From contig NZ_CP064908.1 of assembly GCF_015841355.1 (NCBI RefSeq), positions 1,426,001-1,490,000 of the forward strand: a DNA stretch of 64,000 bases, read 5' to 3'. Every line of letters begins with the position of its first letter. The first letter of the stretch is position 1. A model generated the notes under the pieces. The model did not search any database. It saw only the letters and a program-made list of their open reading frames with translations, and had not been told where the DNA came from. Positions 46,208-54,537 of this stretch are shown piece after piece. A program made the translations under genes and the position numbers. The DNA comes from Synechococcus sp. CBW1107. Lineage in GTDB: Bacteria > Cyanobacteriota > Cyanobacteriia > PCC-6307 > Cyanobiaceae.

Positions 46208-47047
46208 ATGACCACCGCCGTCTTCTCACCTGAGCAGGTCGCCGCTCTCTCGGCTCCGCTCGATCGCTCCAAGGTCAAGCAGCGCGAGCAGGGTCGCGCC
46301 AAGGTCAGCTACCTGGAGGGCTGGCAAGCCATCGCCGAAGCCAATCGCATCTTTGGCTTTGACGGCTGGCAGCGCGAAACCATCGCCGTGGAGTGCGTCA
46401 ACCAGAGCGAGCGCTCCATTGGCCGTGATGGTCGCTCGGGCTGGGGCGTCACCTACACCGCACGCGTCCGCATCACGGTGGGTGCTGGCGAATGCAGCCC
46501 CCTGATCCGTGAGGGCAGCGGGGCCGGCCACGGCATCGACATCGACCTGGGCCAGGCCCACGAATCGGCCATCAAGGAAGCCGAGACCGATGCCATGAAG
46601 CGGGCCCTGATGACCTTCGGGAACCCATTTGGCCTGGCCCTGTATGACCGTCTTCAGCGCGGCGTGACCTCATCGGCCGGTGGAGAGGAACGGGGCCGCC
46701 CCGAGCAACGGGATCCTGCTCCTGTCGTCACCCGAGCCACGCGGCATGGATCTCAACAGCCCAGCCCGCCCCAGCGGGGTCCGGCAGTGCAGCCCCCTGA
46801 AGCGGAGCAGGTTGATCCTGCCCTGGCACCGCTGGATACCGCCACGATCCACCAGCTCCACAGCACCATCCGCTCTCTGCCTCGGCCTGCCCTGGAGGGC
46901 TTCACCAAGGCGTTCCGCAAGCGCTTCCAGGTGCCGTCCGATGCCCCCTCGATTGCTGATCGGATCTGCCAGCAGTGTCATCACGACTGGATCGAAGCCT
47001 TCTTGGTGCAGCACCAGCCCGGCAGGGAGCAGCTGGTGCCCTGTTGA
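46208..47047 (+). CDS. Rad52/22-family single-strand annealing protein
   Basis: The N-terminal core reads SYLEGWQAIAEANRIFGFDG, then VTYTARVRITV, EGSGAGHG and the AHESAIKEAETDAMKRALMT helix, and FGNPFGLALYD. This is the Rad52 fold used by phages for annealing-based recombination. A disordered proline-rich linker (about residues 160-210) leads to a C-terminal helical part. 279 residues. With the Gp157 homologue it forms a phage-type recombination module. Confidence 0.88.
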   Translation: MTTAVFSPEQVAALSAPLDRSKVKQREQGRAKVSYLEGWQAIAEANRIFGFDGWQRETIAVECVNQSERSIGRDGRSGWGVTYTARVRITVGAGECSPLIREGSGAGHGIDIDLGQAHESAIKEAETDAMKRALMTFGNPFGLALYDRLQRGVTSSAGGEERGRPEQRDPAPVVTRATRHGSQQPSPPQRGPAVQPPEAEQVDPALAPLDTATIHQLHSTIRSLPRPALEGFTKAFRKRFQVPSDAPSIADRICQQCHHDWIEAFLVQHQPGREQLVPC

Positions 47048-47087
47048 GGCGGCCGGAGAGAGTCAGTCCGGACCAAGACATCAGAAA

Positions 47088-47109
47088 GCCCCCGTCAGAT
47101 GGCGGGGGC
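47088..47109 (+). terminator. Hairpin after the Rad52-family gene
   Basis: GCCCCCG and CGGGGGC form a 7-bp all-GC stem with an 8-base loop, 40 bases after the stop codon. No T-run follows, so it is a weak intrinsic terminator at best. Confidence 0.45.
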
Positions 47110-47136
47110 AGATGCGACGGGCCGGCTCAGTGGGAT

Positions 47137-47607
47137 CTATGGAAGGTGGATCCACATGCAGGTAGGAAGCCGCAGATCCCGTGCCAGCTTGGCCACGGTC
47201 GCTGCCACTTCCTGCAGCCTGTTCAGGGGAATGGTCTCCGCTGCCGGATCGGCTGCGTCGAGCGAGGCTCCGATGACATGGATCGAGTTGGCAGCATCAA
47301 GCGGTGCAACGCCGTGTTCGTCCACAGCCTCCAGCTGTGCATCCTCTTGAAGCTGTTGCTCAGGCGGGATCTGGTCGGCAATCGGCTTGAGCTGGAGCCC
47401 ATTGGGAGTTGCCACCAGATTCACGCGCAAGCCCTCAAACTCAGAGAGGCGTGACAGGTCACCGAAGCGCCGGCTGCAGGCCAGCGCCCGGTGGAGGTTA
47501 TTGGCTGCATCGATGATGCTGACGACAGCGAATGGAACCCCATAGGGGGATGTTCCATGCCAGTTGATCTGATGCAGGATGCCCGTCGAGGGCTGGGATT
47601 CGGTCAT
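47137..47607 (-). CDS. Hypothetical protein (156 aa)
   Basis: From MTESQPSTGIL it shows a beta-rich N-terminus (GVPFAVVSIIDAANNLHRAL, LRVNLVATPNGLQLKPIAD), an acidic middle and an amphipathic C-terminal helix (LNRLQEVAATVAKLARDLRL). No family recognised. It lies downstream of the P63C-domain gene on the same strand, and both are convergent with the recombination module. Confidence 0.5.
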   Translation of the reverse strand: MTESQPSTGILHQINWHGTSPYGVPFAVVSIIDAANNLHRALACSRRFGDLSRLSEFEGLRVNLVATPNGLQLKPIADQIPPEQQLQEDAQLEAVDEHGVAPLDAANSIHVIGASLDAADPAAETIPLNRLQEVAATVAKLARDLRLPTCMWIHLP

Positions 47608-47723
47608 CACGAACGTGGGCGTGGTCTGTGGACGTTGAGAACGAAAGGGCAACAGGGTCTGAGTCTTGAACCCCTGCCGGAACCGAGGGAGATGCAGCTT
47701 CCCAGTTGATGAACGCCTGGTTT

Positions 47724-48860
47724 TCAGGCACATGACTTATCACCAAGCAACGGCATTTGCTTGGCACGGCTCCCATCAAGCTGATGGGGCCACTTCGCGG
47801 GGGCAGGCGCCAGTCGGGGCTGATTGCTCGCGCCGCCGAGAGCCTTGCGGCCGCGGCATTTGTACCGCGGGTTTGTCGAGTCCAGGACCCTCAACACTTC
47901 GCGGAACTGTCCCTTTGGCGTGATCGCCAGCAGAACCTTCGCCGCCTCCACGATCGGCTTGATCGCCCGAGCAAACGCAGGATCGCTGATCAGGGTGTGC
48001 ATGGGCCGCTGCCGGAAGCCGACCTGCTCGCCTTTGCTGTTGATCAGAACCGGCCTGGTCACCGGGTTGATCTCCTTCAGGGCCTGATAGACCTGAGGCG
48101 GAATGCGGTGATACACGAGATCAGCGAGGCAGCTCGCTGTGGCGGGAGACCCCCAGCGATGTCCAACGACCGATTCGTAGAACTGCCGGAACTGGGCATC
48201 AAACAGAGGTTCAGGGCGCTCTGTACCGAGGTCGATCCAGGCTTCCAGCAGCCGCTCTTCCACCGAGCGGTGGTCCACGATCCCAAAGGCCTGCTGGCAC
48301 AGCGCGATCAGTGAAACCTCAGCGCCGATCTCCAGCATGCGCACTGCAGCCGGGCCATAGGTCCGCGACGTCCGGCTGAGCTCCCCCCAGAAGCGGATCA
48401 GCGTCTGGTGGTCCATGGTCGTCGCATAGCCAGCGGGCCCCGCAAAGGGCACATCCAGCAGCAGAGGCCCTGGGCAGGGCGTGCTGGCCGCTGGATCACC
48501 TGCGATCACAGGGATCTGGGCAGGCCCTGGTTCAGGCATGTTCCCCTGAACAACGCGCTCGATAGTGCGTTGAGCCTGGGAGTTGGAGAGCATGTGCACC
48601 GAGGCCGCGGCGCTCCGCATCGAGAAGCGGAAGCTGCCATCCGGCATCAGGAAGGCGTCCAGCGTGGCAGGGCCGTAGCGGACCTTGCGCAGCTGCGCCG
48701 CGTAGGCGTTGGCTTCAGCTGGGGGCTGAATTTCCTTGAGGTGATCCAGTCCCCTGGGCTTTTTGGAGCTGCGGTTGACAGCAATCGGGGCCTGTTCAGC
48801 CTCGTAAACAAGACGCGCGCAATCTGGCTGCGCGCTCAGTGGCGCGGTAGCTTCGGTCAA
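47724..48860 (-). CDS. P63C-domain-containing protein
   Basis: The C-terminal half has the P63C pattern: LADLVYHRIPPQVYQALKEI, then RQRPMHTLISDPAF and LLAITPKGQFREVLRVLDST. The N-terminal half, with YGPATLDAFLMPDGSFRFS, fits the same family. 378 residues, ending in a basic, probably disordered tail. P63C proteins occur on phages and plasmids; their function is not established. Confidence 0.8.
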   Translation of the reverse strand: MTEATAPLSAQPDCARLVYEAEQAPIAVNRSSKKPRGLDHLKEIQPPAEANAYAAQLRKVRYGPATLDAFLMPDGSFRFSMRSAAASVHMLSNSQAQRTIERVVQGNMPEPGPAQIPVIAGDPAASTPCPGPLLLDVPFAGPAGYATTMDHQTLIRFWGELSRTSRTYGPAAVRMLEIGAEVSLIALCQQAFGIVDHRSVEERLLEAWIDLGTERPEPLFDAQFRQFYESVVGHRWGSPATASCLADLVYHRIPPQVYQALKEINPVTRPVLINSKGEQVGFRQRPMHTLISDPAFARAIKPIVEAAKVLLAITPKGQFREVLRVLDSTNPRYKCRGRKALGGASNQPRLAPAPAKWPHQLDGSRAKQMPLLGDKSCA

Positions 48861-49575
48861 GATGACCTCCTCCGGTTATCAGTGGCGTGCTGTTGGCGCA
48901 GCACGTCGGCCATTTGACCCCTGGGTGCGCTGCATCTGGGGGTCTCCCCCTACGCAGACACCACAGATGGCGTTACGGCCGATGGGAACAAATTAACTGC
49001 CCTGCCACGAAGTGACCAGCACGGTCAGTGAAGAATTCCCGGGAAGCCATTGATTTTTACTAGCCCCCTGTGCTTCCTGCGATGCCGCATGATGCACAGG
49101 GGGCTAGTAAGCTACGACCCCGTCAAACAGTCTTCCAGATTTCTTTAGGTTTCCAGATCAAGAGCCCCTTGCGCTGCAAGAGATCTGCGAAGTTGGAGCC
49201 TCAGGATTTACGTCAGCACATGCTGACATGGCTCTCCTGTGGTGTGCCCTTGGGCCCGCTTGGCGCCTTGAGCCCCCCTTCTGTTTGTGAGGTAATCGCT
49301 GGGCTTCGGCTATTCGCGCTGCAGCTGTTGTGATCGGCTGCGACTAATAGAGCCCGCTTCTGGCCTCCAGGGATAGAGCCGACATGGGCACCCTGCCGCT
49401 CCGACGACTTCCGCGGGAGGGGCAGAAGGGTGGCACTGCTGAGTGCCTGGCGATCACGCCACCCGGCCTGCCCAGGCTTGCGCGCCGCGCAAGGGCTGAC
49501 GCGAGTCGCTGCGCGCCCCTTGCGCGGTGCAGGCTGCGCCGGGGCTTGACGGCGGTGTCGTTCGCCAGCACAGCC
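48861..49575. other. Non-coding region with a strong palindrome
   Basis: No convincing gene. Contains the 17-bp inverted repeat described separately. AT-rich patches near 48980-49060 may hold promoters for the flanking genes. Confidence 0.4.
49057..49110. repeat. Perfect 17-bp inverted repeat with 20-base loop
   Basis: TTACTAGCCCCCTGTGC at 49057-49073 and its exact complement at 49094-49110. It lies ~200 bases upstream of the P63C gene and far from any stop codon, so it does not look like a terminator. Possible roles are an operator, a replication or transfer site, or a structured RNA element. Confidence 0.75.
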
Positions 49576-49788
49576 ATGGCCGCCACTCCTCTCAGCCGCA
49601 CCTGCCCGATCCGCATCATCTCGGTGCATCTCCTCGGGGCTGCCGGTGAGCTCCTGCGGGTGCTCTTCCTCGATCGCGAGGGGCACATCACAGCGATGCC
49701 TCACTATGTGCCCCGCGATGAGGCCTTGATCCTTGCTGCCAATCAGCAGCGGGTGCTCGGCGCCCAGGGCTGGGTGCAGGTGCTCTGA
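49576..49788 (+). CDS. Small hypothetical protein (70 aa)
   Basis: Starts at MAATPLSRT and is beta-rich: CPIRIISVHLLGAAGELLRV, then LFLDREGHITAMPHYVPRD and a helix ALILAANQQRVL. Codon use looks coding. No family recognised. Confidence 0.45.
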   Translation: MAATPLSRTCPIRIISVHLLGAAGELLRVLFLDREGHITAMPHYVPRDEALILAANQQRVLGAQGWVQVL

Positions 49789-50059
49789 AGCCCGAGCCCA
49801 GTCGCTCATCGCCCGGCGGGGAACCGTCGGGCTCTTCTGCGGCTGTAACTGGGGACGGCTGCCGCGAAGGCCTGTTCACGGTACGGGGCGGCTTCAAGGA
49901 CCCGCCTGGGTCAACTCTTTGATGATCTGCTGATCGAGCGCCAGGCCGTGCAGGAGTCCAACTGGATCCAGTAGCTGCGGGAGGATCTGCAGGGGCAGCA
50001 ACCTGAGGGGAGTCCCCACCGTTTCAATGGCTGAGACCACGGTTCCAGCACTGCCTGCC

Positions 50060-50410
50060 ATGTCCGTCTCGTTTCGGGAGGAGGACGTGGATCTCTCGCG
50101 GCTGCCGGAGGACAGCCGCGATATCGAGTCCCAGGCCTTTGTGGATGCGGTGTTTGCCCTGTATCAGGAGCCGTATGAGGGGATGGAGGGCAGCTTCTCC
50201 TGCTCCTACACCGAGGGACTGTTTGAAATCAGCTGGATCCCCCTGGGCGATCCCGGCACCGAACTGATGCAAGTGCGTTGGCTGTTGGAAGACGGCCGCC
50301 ATGAGGAGGCCATCCCTCTGCTGGAGCAGCTGTTGGAGCGTGAACCCGACAACCTGGAGGCGCGCCACGTGCTGATGATGGTGCTGAACGGCCACCGGCT
50401 GCTCAGCTGA
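50060..50410 (+). CDS. Short TPR protein with the N-terminal domain shared with 55302-56417
   Basis: Residues 1-70 (MSVSFREEDVDLSRLPEDSR ... SFSCSYTEGLFEISWIPLG) match the pattern of the N-terminus of the protein at 55302-56417 (SIEEAGFDASLLPEGSR ... VVFAAGRIEVAWEP). One TPR unit follows (LEDGRHEEAIPLLEQLLERE, PDNLEARHVLM), then a stop. 116 residues from the second ATG; an earlier ATG adds 11. It is convergent with the AcrVA2-like gene (8-base overlap). Function unknown. Confidence 0.55.
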   Translation: MSVSFREEDVDLSRLPEDSRDIESQAFVDAVFALYQEPYEGMEGSFSCSYTEGLFEISWIPLGDPGTELMQVRWLLEDGRHEEAIPLLEQLLEREPDNLEARHVLMMVLNGHRLLS

Positions 50411-51377
50411 GCCCCACATACACCGGCTGGAACCACTGCATCCGCCGGCTCTGACGCTTCTCACCATGCAGAACGGTGTGCCAATGGCCCCGGCGCCAGT
50501 GGGGCCGCCGGGCGGCACCGCCGCCCCCCCCTGAGGTGCTGTTGCTGGCGCCAGCCCTGGGGGTGCGATCGAGCCGGAAGTCCTTGCCGATCCACACCGG
50601 ACCCTGCGGGCTCACCGTGCCCTCTGGATCGGCAGCACCGGCGAACCCCTTGCCGCTGCGCACCTTGGCGGCGGGGCCGGTGGAGAGCAGTTCCGGCTGG
50701 TAGAGCTGCACCAGCAGGGCATTGATCGCCAGGCCCTCCATCCGCTGGTTGGTGCTCTGCACCGCCTGCTCGTCCCACTGCCAGGCCGGATGACTGAGGT
50801 CATCGACCGTGGGGTTCCGCTCGCCGATCTGCTCAAAAGAATGGCGGGTGAGGTAGCTGGTGCCATCAAGCGCTAGTCCCACACAGCTGATGCCACCGAT
50901 CCGCTGCGCCTGGGGCGGCAGCCAGTCGGCCATCGCCCGCAGGTCGGCCACGATCACCACCGGGATCGGCACCTTGGCTTCCGTGAACAGGGCGCCATCG
51001 GGGAGCATCAGCCGGAAGCAAGGCAGCACCTGCGGGAAGTCCTCATCCAGACGGGGAGAGGGTGTGCGGCGGAAGGCCTCGGCCAGCTCCGGCGCCAGGA
51101 AGCGGGGCGGGGTCTCCACGATCCGAGCCCAGCGGCAGGTGGTCGCCGCCCAGAAGCCGATCGGATCGTTCAGTTCATCCATCACCTCCAGCCCCGCCTC
51201 GATCAGGGCGGCATAGGCCAGGTGATTGGCCCAGCTCTGGAAGCCCCGCGGTGAGCGGTAGCGGTGCTGCTCCTGCTGGATGTAGGGGTCCTGGCGGCGC
51301 AGCTCGGTGATCACCGTGCCGATCGGCGGCAGGTCGGCCTGGCTGGCCCGAATCGATTCAGGCGTCAGCCGACTCAT
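50403..51377 (-). CDS. MGE-encoded protein with AcrVA2-like C-terminus
   Basis: 324 residues. The C-terminal 35 residues read RRPHWRRGHWHTVLHGEKR and QSRRMQWFQPVYVGLS. From memory, the type V anti-CRISPR AcrVA2 ends with a very similar RPHIRRGHWHG...RVRWQPAVFV pattern and has about the same length. A low-complexity glycine/serine linker (about 273-288) precedes it. The N-terminal part (PYIQQEQHRYRSPRGFQSWA, FWAATTCRWARIVETPPRFL) is not recognised otherwise. AcrVA2 blocks Cas12a production by engaging its nascent chain; homology over the whole length is not shown here. Confidence 0.6.
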   Translation of the reverse strand: MSRLTPESIRASQADLPPIGTVITELRRQDPYIQQEQHRYRSPRGFQSWANHLAYAALIEAGLEVMDELNDPIGFWAATTCRWARIVETPPRFLAPELAEAFRRTPSPRLDEDFPQVLPCFRLMLPDGALFTEAKVPIPVVIVADLRAMADWLPPQAQRIGGISCVGLALDGTSYLTRHSFEQIGERNPTVDDLSHPAWQWDEQAVQSTNQRMEGLAINALLVQLYQPELLSTGPAAKVRSGKGFAGAADPEGTVSPQGPVWIGKDFRLDRTPRAGASNSTSGGGGGAARRPHWRRGHWHTVLHGEKRQSRRMQWFQPVYVGLS

Positions 51378-51441
51378 CGAGGCGTGAGCGGGGGATTGCC
51401 TGGCTGAACCACGAGGTTGGTCACGTTCACCTGGGTGGCTG
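51374..51441 (-). pseudogene. C-terminal remnant of the 88-aa protein gene
   Basis: The minus strand encodes TQVNVTNLVVQPGNPPLTPR and a stop, matching the end of the gene at 53748-54014. The stop overlaps the ATG of the AcrVA2-like gene (ATGA). The N-terminal part is missing; the sequence to the right is unrelated to the intact gene. Confidence 0.75.
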
Positions 51442-52092
51442 CCCGACCCTCCACCCTATGGGCGCCGGAAGCAGAAGGCCTCTGACACAGAGGGCTTCGG
51501 CAGTAGAGATGGGGTCGAATTGCTGAACCGGTTGCAGCAGAGCGCCCCAAGATCCATTCACTTTTCGAGCAGGGTTGGTAGGACTACGAATCTTCTACTT
51601 CCTTGTGGAGATAGAGAATTTCTGGGGCTGGTCGATTTTTAGATGGCTTGATCGGGGCTGGCCGGATAATTTCAACGCGCCTGAAATAACCATATCTATC
51701 CGAATAGCAATCGGTCCAGACGATTGTCGCTTTAGGGCGGGGAGCTGGCTTTGGAGCCCATGGGAACCGCGGTCTACGTCCTTTGAGCCGGTTCCTAAGG
51801 ATGCGTGCTGCTCTGGGGCCTCCTCCAACCTTGTTACCCCTCGATCCGCTTCTCATTGCCATGATTGTCCGCAACAACGGGCGGCCCTAAGTGCACAGCC
51901 AGGAATCAGGCAGATACTGGATTGCTGCACGCAGCCCTGTTCTCTAAGGCCCAGAGGGGGCGCAGGCATGGCACCAGGGAGTAAGCCATCACCCCAACAA
52001 TAAGTGTGTTGGCCTGGAGGTAAGAAAACGAGCGGGGGCCTGATCACCCTGCTCCTGAGCATGCGCCTTGTTCGTAGGTAGCGCCCCTCCGA
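51442..52092. other. Region without a clear gene, one weak minus-strand frame
   Basis: A frame at 51584-51877 (minus, 97 aa) contains LRNRLKGRRPRFPWAPKPAP and WTDCYSDRYGYFRRVEIIRP; it is basic and proline-rich and might be real, but nothing else supports it. The rest shows no recognisable coding sequence. Confidence 0.3.
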
Positions 52093-53660
52093 GTGGTGTA
52101 ACTCAGGAGGTCCTGTGACCCTCTCCGGAGGGTGAACAGGAGCAGTCAGGGGATGACTGCTTGGAAGCTGATTGCGCAGCTCCATTGATCCATTATGAAC
52201 CCTGATCGCTGAATTGGCAACTCAGCGATCGATGTGTTCTGTGTAGATCGAGGTAGAAGCTGGTGCGCTTCAGCTGATGGTTGCAGCCGGCTGGGCGTTC
52301 GGATCTGCATCGGTGAGCTCCAAGGGCTCTTCTGGCTCTGGGATCTTGGCCATGGTGGCCTCAGAGAAGAAGCGGCGACGCTCCAGCTGCCATTCCTCCT
52401 GCTGCTCCAGCAGCTGGCTGCCCACCAGGCGCACGATCGCTGGATCATTGGGGAAGATGCCGACCACGTTGGTGCGGCGTTTGATCTCCTTGTTGAGGCG
52501 CTCGAGCGGGTTGGTGCTCCAGACCTTGCGCCAGTGCTCCTGGGGGAAGTGCAGGAAGGCCAGCACGTCGTCCCGGGCGGCTTCCATCACGGGCACGGCG
52601 CCGGGGAACTGCTTGCGCAGCATCTCGGTGACCCGCTGCCAGTGGGCGCGCACCTGATCTGGAGCCTGGATCACGAACACCGCTTTCATGGCAGCGGCCA
52701 CCATGTCCTGGCCGGCCTTGGGCACATGGCTCAGCAGGTTGCGCAGGAAGTGCACCCGGCACCTCTGCCAGCTACTGCCCTGGAACATCCGCTTGATCGC
52801 TGCCGTCAGGCCCAGGTGGGCATCCGAGATCACCAGGCGGGTGCCGTCGAGGCCACGCTCCTTGAGTGAGCCCAGGAACTGACGCCAGAAGCCCTCCGCC
52901 TCGCTGTCGCCCACGGCAATGCCGAGAACTTCGCGGTAGCCGAGGGCATTGATGCCGATCGCCACCACCACCGCCCGCGACACCACCTGCATATTTCGGC
53001 CCAGGCGGCCGTGGAGGTAGGTGGCGTCGAGGTAGACGTAGGGAAAGCGGGCATGGTCAAGCGGCCGGCCCAGAAAGGCTTTCACCTGCTCATCGAGCCC
53101 CTGGCAGATGCGGCTCACCTCCGATTTGGAGATGCCGCTGGCCCCGCCCAGCGCCTCCACCAGGGCGTCGACCTTGCGGGTGGAGATCCCGCCGGTGTAG
53201 GCCTCCATCACCACGGCGTAGAGCGCCTTGTCCACCCGGCGGCGTGGCTCCAGCCAGCTGGGAAAGAAGCTGCCCTGCCGCAACCTGGGAATGGCCAGGC
53301 TGAGGTCGCCCACCTGGGTGGTGAGCAGCCGCTCCCGGTAGCCGTTGCGATGGGTGGAGCGCTGATCGGGGCAGCGCTCATGGAGTTGAGCGCCCGTGAG
53401 GGCAGAAACCTCGGCTTCCAGCAGGTCCTGGAAACCCCGGCGCACGATCTCTGGGATCAGGGCGCCAGCGGTGGTGCCCTCCATGAGCTGGCTCAGCTCG
53501 GAGGCGCCACTATGGGTGAGGGTCATGGTCTGTGTTCGGTTTGGTGGTAGTTCTCCGAACAGGGTCACAGACCGGCCCACCCATTGCCACAGCTGAAATC
53601 TGAGGGAGGTGAGCCGTCAGCCCCGGCTACGCCGGGGCTGATCCTCCTGAGTTACACCAC
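52093..53660 (-). mobile_element. IS256-family insertion sequence, 1568 bp
   Basis: Inverted ends GTGGTGTAACTCAGGAGG at 52093-52110 and its complement at 53643-53660 enclose a mutator-type transposase. No target duplication is visible next to the ends, so flanking DNA has rearranged since insertion. It stands between two copies of the 88-aa/AcrVA2-like gene junction. Confidence 0.85.
52270..53526 (-). CDS. IS256-family (mutator-type) transposase
   Basis: A DDE transposase of 418 residues from MTLTHSGAS. Visible are the N-terminal SALTGAQLHERCPDQRSTHRNG, YVYLDATYLHGR with the first D, VISDAHLGLTAAI with the second D, WQRCRVHFLRNLL (C/D-x2-H) and the last glutamate in STNPLERLNKEIKRRT. It appears intact. 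Confidence 0.93.
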   Translation of the reverse strand: MTLTHSGASELSQLMEGTTAGALIPEIVRRGFQDLLEAEVSALTGAQLHERCPDQRSTHRNGYRERLLTTQVGDLSLAIPRLRQGSFFPSWLEPRRRVDKALYAVVMEAYTGGISTRKVDALVEALGGASGISKSEVSRICQGLDEQVKAFLGRPLDHARFPYVYLDATYLHGRLGRNMQVVSRAVVVAIGINALGYREVLGIAVGDSEAEGFWRQFLGSLKERGLDGTRLVISDAHLGLTAAIKRMFQGSSWQRCRVHFLRNLLSHVPKAGQDMVAAAMKAVFVIQAPDQVRAHWQRVTEMLRKQFPGAVPVMEAARDDVLAFLHFPQEHWRKVWSTNPLERLNKEIKRRTNVVGIFPNDPAIVRLVGSQLLEQQEEWQLERRRFFSEATMAKIPEPEEPLELTDADPNAQPAATIS

Positions 53661-53698
53661 TTGCTGGGACGCCGCTTGTTCGTAGCCCTCCTATTCCT

Positions 53699-53760
53699 GT
53701 GCCGATCGGTGGCAGCTCAGCCTGGCTGGCTCGGATCGATTCAGGCGTCAGCCGACTCGT
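53699..53760 (-). pseudogene. N-terminal fragment of a second AcrVA2-like gene
   Basis: The minus strand encodes SRLTPESIRASQAELPPIG, matching the first 20 residues of the protein at 50403-51377. The start codon is changed from ATG to ACG, and the rest of the gene is gone, replaced by IS256-flanking sequence. Confidence 0.8.
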
Positions 53761-54014
53761 CGAGGCGTGAGCGGGGGGGTGCCGGGCTGAACCTCGAGGT
53801 TGGTCACGTTCACCTGGGTGGTGGCACCATCGGCCCAGCTCACCGTCGCCACCACCATCGGGCTGTTGGGGGTGATCGGTGCGATGGCGGTCACCGTGCC
53901 CCGCGCAAAGGGTCCGCTGCTGGTAGGGGCATCAGGGCCGCTCACCATCGCCATCGACTGCAGGAAGGCCCGGGAGAAGCGAACGGTGTCGCCGATCTGC
54001 AGGGGTGCGCTCAC
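53748..54014 (-). CDS. Small phage-type protein, SH3-like (88 aa)
   Basis: The protein reads LQIGDTVRFSRAFLQSM, GTVTAIAPITPNSPMVVATV and SWADGATTQVNVTNLEVQ, a small beta-barrel pattern as in KOW/SH3-like proteins. In the other copy the gene ends earlier with a stop overlapping the AcrVA2-like ATG; here the same A-to-G change removes both that stop and that start, adding three codons. Function unknown. Confidence 0.6.
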   Translation of the reverse strand: MSAPLQIGDTVRFSRAFLQSMAMVSGPDAPTSSGPFARGTVTAIAPITPNSPMVVATVSWADGATTQVNVTNLEVQPGTPPLTPRRVG

Positions 54015-54056
54015 GGTGCTCTCTGGAGGGCGTTCCCCATCCTGGCTGGATCACGG

Positions 54057-54467
54057 ATGCTGGGTGCACTGCCCACGCCCAGCCCTGCCGTGAAGGACAT
54101 CCGGATCACCACCCAGGACGACCTGCCCGGGCCCGATGGCGATGAGCCCTACGACACGTTCGTCAACCAGACCGAGTACGGCAACGCCCGCTTCCTGCGC
54201 ACCAACGTGCTCTCGGCCCGGCCCGACCTCAAGAAGTACACGTCCTTGCGGTTCCAGCAGGACGTCAAGCGCCATCCCGATGCCGCCGGGCCAGGGCAGG
54301 ACGTGGTGCTGGTGTTCATGGAGGCCCAGGACCTGGAGCCACCGCTGACGCTGGTGTGCAGCGACCTGCACCTGGAGCTGGAGGGCTACCCGGTGGAGCA
54401 GGGGGCAGAGATCGAGATCCCGCTGCTGCCGCCCGGCAGCCGAGGGCCAGCTAAGGGTTTCGGCTGA
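54057..54467 (+). CDS. Hypothetical mobile-element protein (136 aa)
   Basis: Starts at MLGALPTPSPAVKDIRITTQ. An acidic N-terminal half with NQTEYGNARFLRTNVLSARP is followed by a beta-rich part (DVVLVFMEAQDLEPPLTLVC, DLHLELEGYPV). No family recognised. It is transcribed divergently from the 88-aa gene and followed by two further plus-strand genes. Confidence 0.55.
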   Translation: MLGALPTPSPAVKDIRITTQDDLPGPDGDEPYDTFVNQTEYGNARFLRTNVLSARPDLKKYTSLRFQQDVKRHPDAAGPGQDVVLVFMEAQDLEPPLTLVCSDLHLELEGYPVEQGAEIEIPLLPPGSRGPAKGFG

Positions 54468-54537
54468 GGAATCCAGCAAGGAGCGCGCCGCGGCTCTCGA
54501 TACCGTGGGGCTGCTTCCTGCTTGTCCTGGCCCGGCG

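Noticed and set aside
49213-49809. Minus-strand frame of 198 codons
   Set aside because: Basic, low-complexity composition and overlap with a better small plus-strand frame at 49576-49788; no recognisable motif.
52060-53690. Target duplication CTTGTTCGTAG around IS256
   Set aside because: The similar words near 52069 and 53673 are not adjacent to the inverted ends and differ in spacing, so they are not a proper target duplication.
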